From assembly GCA_023412475.1 (NCBI GenBank), contig JAEYNR010000042.1, positions 1 through 8,396 on the forward strand: a DNA stretch of 8,396 bases, read 5' to 3'. The DNA comes from Fibrobacterota bacterium (GTDB lineage Bacteria; Fibrobacterota; Chitinivibrionia; Chitinivibrionales; Chitinispirillaceae). The position numbers were made by a program, and so were the translations under genes. Shown one piece after another: positions 6,812 through 8,396 of this stretch. The notes under the pieces are model-generated. The model searched no databases. It was given only the letters and a program-made list of their open reading frames with translations, and was not told where the DNA came from. Every line of letters begins with the position of its first letter. The first letter of the stretch is position 1.

Positions 6812-7029
6812 AACTGCACCCACCCTTCATTATCAATTTGGGCTAATTCAATAAGGTATAGCCAATCTAAGGTCAGAATGAAAGTCGGGAGAGACATATC
6901 GCTGTTGTTTTTTAGTTTTTGGTATAAATCAAAAAAGGATTGTCTCTCTTTTTCCTTTAGTTCCTGCAATACCAGGGAGCCATTGTAATAAATACTAAGT
7001 TCCGGATGTATATTATCTGGTAACAACAT
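6802..7029 (-). CDS. ABC-3C middle component, MC6-like
   Basis: A 75-residue protein beginning MLLPDNIHPELSIYYNGSLV and ending with a helix containing TFILTLDWLYLIELAQ. The ML-x-PD-x-h-x-PE-x-S-IYYNG opening and the terminal 'LDWLYL' helix are what I recall of ABC-three-component middle component 6, thought to bridge the ATPase and the effector. The frame is open to an ATG at 7077, but GGAGGG lies 8 bases before the ATG at 7027-7029, and this start removes a 16-residue extension unlike the family. The gene overlaps the end of the SMEK gene by 17 bases and the start of the ATPase gene by 10, so all three are translated as one coupled unit. It has no catalytic motif of its own. The assignment to group 6 rather than a related group is from memory. 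Confidence 0.8.
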   Translation of the reverse strand: MLLPDNIHPELSIYYNGSLVLQELKEKERQSFFDLYQKLKNNSDMSLPTFILTLDWLYLIELAQIDNEGWVQLCS

Positions 7030-7987
7030 GTTTATAGCCCTCCGGATTCTTAAAGATTTTACACCGTATGAATGCATCTACAACTAATATATGTACACAC
7101 ATCTCCAATTCTTCATAAGGAATTTCTTTGTAATTTTTACTATTCATTATTATCTCAATTACCGCATCAATTATTGAGAAAAATAAATCCTGTGAATTTT
7201 TGCATTCGGAGCTAAGTTTTGTATACTGGCTTTTGAATATCCGAAATACAGATAAACTTTTATTAGCTCCTTGTTTATCAAATTCCGAATATTTTTCATC
7301 AAGCTTATGATAATACACTTTATATTCATCAATAATGTCTTTGACGCTGTTTAATTCATTAAAATCAATTTTTTTGTCTATCTCAAAAATATTGATCTCA
7401 GGTGATTCAATCCCGTTTGATAGGTTTTCACCTGCGAGAATATTTAAAATAATTGCTAAATTACTATCGATCTTTACAATATCTACTTCATTTCCGAGTT
7501 CTTTCTTTATAAAATCAAATACTTGTTTCTGCCTTTCAATAGACATGTTTAATACTATATTCAAAATTGTAATAGTATCTATAATATCATCCTCTGGTGA
7601 AAATAAAGCACCGTGTGGATTGTGAAAAGATTGTTTTCTTAAATTTTCAGCACTTTTCGAAATCGGAATAAATTTGAATCTATATCCTTTATAGTCCTCA
7701 AAAATTTTTTTTGCTAAAGAATTTTCTACCTTTTGTTTTGTACATGTTGAAGAGACTTGAGCGATAACTTTACTCTCGTTATCAACCAAATCAATTCCTT
7801 CGACATTTTGCTTTATAGTATTTAAATTTATTAATTGGTAATTAAAAAGCATATTCAGTAAGTCAGCAAAAAATGTTTCAGATAATATATTTAGTTCCAG
7901 TAGATTAATCTTTGCACGACTTTCAATACGCAAAGACAACAGGTTAATCTTTTCCTCAATATAGTTAAAATATTTGCTCCTGTTCAT
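7013..7987 (-). CDS. SMEK-domain protein, ABC-3C effector/C-terminal-domain component
   Basis: A 324-residue protein starting MNRSKYFNYIEEKINLLSLR, the characteristic opening of SMEK-domain proteins. The first 100 residues look like a restriction-endonuclease-like domain: E37 in NILSETF, the GID of NVEGIDLVD (D66), then KVIAQVSSTCTKQK with Q77, S79 and K84, a D-(x10)-Q-x-S...K variant of PD-(D/E)XK. A helical C-terminal part (about 210-324) fits the ABC-3C C-terminal domain that docks with the partner proteins. Two in-frame ATGs compete. The first (7993) sits almost on the GAGGGGGG ribosome binding site, while the second (7987) has proper spacing and gives the family N-terminus, so it is chosen. 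It is first in the operon and overlaps the middle-component gene. Expected role: the cytosolic nuclease effector released or directed by the ATPase. Family call is confident, catalysis inferred. Confidence 0.87.
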   Translation of the reverse strand: MNRSKYFNYIEEKINLLSLRIESRAKINLLELNILSETFFADLLNMLFNYQLINLNTIKQNVEGIDLVDNESKVIAQVSSTCTKQKVENSLAKKIFEDYKGYRFKFIPISKSAENLRKQSFHNPHGALFSPEDDIIDTITILNIVLNMSIERQKQVFDFIKKELGNEVDIVKIDSNLAIILNILAGENLSNGIESPEINIFEIDKKIDFNELNSVKDIIDEYKVYYHKLDEKYSEFDKQGANKSLSVFRIFKSQYTKLSSECKNSQDLFFSIIDAVIEIIMNSKNYKEIPYEELEMCVHILVVDAFIRCKIFKNPEGYKHVVTR

Positions 7988-8012
7988 GAACATGCCCCCC
8001 TCTCAATGTGTT

Positions 8013-8041
8013 TTTATCTTTAGATTAACATTCTGTTTCAG
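8013..8041 (-). promoter_or_regulatory. Weak candidate promoter of the ABC-3C operon
   Basis: On the minus strand CTGAAA (8036-8041) and GATAAA (8013-8018), each 4 of 6 to the sigma-A consensus, are 17 bases apart. They would give a leader of about 20 bases ending in the strong ribosome binding site of the SMEK gene. Just upstream, TTGTCC is repeated at 8045-8050 and 8053-8058, and GTTGT/ACAAC form a small inverted repeat (8068-8083), which could be operator sequence. The motifs are too weak for confidence. Confidence 0.25.
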
Positions 8042-8133
8042 CTTTTGTCCGGTTGTCCTAAATACAAGTTGTACAAGAACAACGTTCATAATTATTCTAA
8101 ATTTATGCAATGCCTAGCAGAGTGTATAGCGAA

Positions 8134-8155
8134 AAACAAGCCCATCAGCTTGTTT
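8134..8155. terminator. Terminator-like hairpin, possibly bidirectional
   Basis: A perfect 8-bp stem AAACAAGC/GCTTGTTT encloses a 6-base loop. On the plus strand a T-rich tail (CTTCTTTTTT) follows. On the minus strand only two T residues follow the stem, or four if the outer A-T pairs open. On the minus strand it lies between an extended -10 promoter and the ABC-3C operon, so it could act as an attenuator or end a short transcript. Confidence 0.5.
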
Positions 8156-8221
8156 CTTCTTTTTTGGGTTTTACCCCTTCAATGTCAGAGATTTCAACTC
8201 CATTCTTATTTATAATTAATT

Positions 8222-8250
8222 AGTATATCACAGCACCCATCATTTTGGAA
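8222..8250 (-). promoter_or_regulatory. Extended -10 promoter candidate upstream of the ABC-3C operon
   Basis: On the minus strand the extended -10 element TGATATACT (8222-8230) matches TGnTATAAT at all but one position. A weak -35 TTCCAA (8245-8250) is spaced 17 bases away. Transcription would begin near 8215, about 60 bases before the hairpin at 8134-8155 and about 230 bases before the SMEK start codon. Whether it drives the operon or a short RNA cannot be told from sequence. Confidence 0.4.
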
Positions 8251-8281
8251 GAATTTTCTCCCGTGACCCCACGGCCTACGC

Positions 8282-8396
8282 ATGAAAACTATTTCCAACC
8301 AGCAATCCTTTAAGAGATTTTTAAAATATACCGTTGCGGTATACAAAATGAGAAGTGAGTATTTTGCGAGCTCCCCGAATTTACTAAGATATGCAG
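8282..8396 (+). CDS. Possible 5' end of a hypothetical gene (runs off right edge)
   Basis: A plus-strand frame opens with ATG at 8282 and reads MKTISNQQSFKRFLKYTVAV and onward for 38 codons to the window edge. The composition is protein-like, but no ribosome binding site precedes the ATG, and an in-frame TGA lies 15 bases upstream. The opposite strand is also open over 8206-8396 (62 codons ending at 8206), so which strand codes, if either, is unresolved. It is not recognised as any family. If real, it would be the only plus-strand gene here and divergent from the ABC-3C operon. Confidence 0.3.
   Translation, partial: MKTISNQQSFKRFLKYTVAVYKMRSEYFASSPNLLRYA
8327..8343. repeat. Palindrome TATACCG-TTG-CGGTATA
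   Basis: A perfect 7-bp inverted repeat with a 3-base centre. The size and symmetry fit an operator for a dimeric regulator, but it lies inside the possible plus-strand coding frame and far from the nearest certain promoter, so it may simply be chance or an RNA hairpin. Confidence 0.45.

Larger units (their letters stand above)
7994..8396. other. Upstream flank with regulatory elements and possible gene relics
   Basis: No complete gene is supported here. From left to right it holds the SMEK ribosome binding site, a weak promoter with repeats, a terminator-like hairpin, an extended -10 promoter, a small palindrome CCGTG-ACCC-CACGG (8261-8274), and a palindrome at 8327-8343. A 24-codon minus-strand frame at 8145-8219 without a start codon ends in IEGVKPKKEETS just at the hairpin; it reads like a genuine protein tail and may be the relic of a lost gene. 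The outermost part may carry the beginning of a plus-strand gene. Confidence 0.5.

Noticed and set aside
869..8227. TATACTAATTA at 869-879 and its reverse complement at 8217-8227 as terminal inverted repeats of a mobile unit
   Set aside because: Only 11 bases and almost all A/T; the right copy is better explained as the extended -10 promoter, and no target-site duplication was seen.
1017..8396. NSGS motif seen in short frames of both the left spacer and the right flank as evidence of related gene tails
   Set aside because: Four residues of low complexity in otherwise dissimilar short frames is not evidence of homology.

Overview
The window looks like an accessory, defence-rich segment from a low-GC Firmicute, probably a Clostridia-type gut or anaerobe genome. 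The evidence is the AT-rich coding sequence, strong purine-rich GGAG/GAGG ribosome binding sites, frequent TTG/GTG alternative starts, and protein families common in mobile defence islands. No tRNA, rRNA, CRISPR array or intact insertion sequence is visible. All confidently called genes lie on the minus strand, so the region is transcribed from right to left.

Right to left, the layout is as follows. (1) 7988-8396 has no convincing complete gene. It holds a promoter-like extended -10, a terminator-like hairpin, a palindrome, and possibly the 5' end of a plus-strand gene running out of the window. (2) 5087-7987 is a tightly overlapping three-gene operon: a SMEK-domain protein, a 75-residue middle component, and a DUF2326-like SMC/ABC ATPase. 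Together they match the 'ABC-three component' (ABC-3C) conflict systems predicted by comparative genomics. A good intrinsic terminator closes it. (3) 4757-5026 is the surviving C-terminal third of an AbiH-family abortive infection gene, cut off just past that terminator. (4) 1150-4721 is a four-gene run with gaps of 20, 44 and 55 bases. It encodes a PD-(D/E)XK-like nuclease, a small GIY-YIG nuclease, a second and different GIY-YIG nuclease, and another PD-(D/E)XK-like protein. I do not recognise this combination as a named system, so it is the best candidate for something undescribed. (5) 763-1149 is a non-coding, structure-rich spacer with phased A-tracts, a perfect inverted repeat and a branched terminator-like fold. 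(6) 1-762 holds a uracil-DNA-glycosylase-fold protein with a good promoter, followed by the start of a conserved hypothetical gene that runs off the left edge.

The genes probably act as stacked anti-phage or anti-plasmid modules. In the ABC-3C unit, the SMC-like ATPase would sense or remodel nucleic acid and the SMEK protein would act as the effector, with the small protein bridging them. The nuclease run would be a second module. The broken AbiH between the two suggests they were brought together by recombination. Functional statements rest on motifs read by eye and remembered family features; no database search was done.
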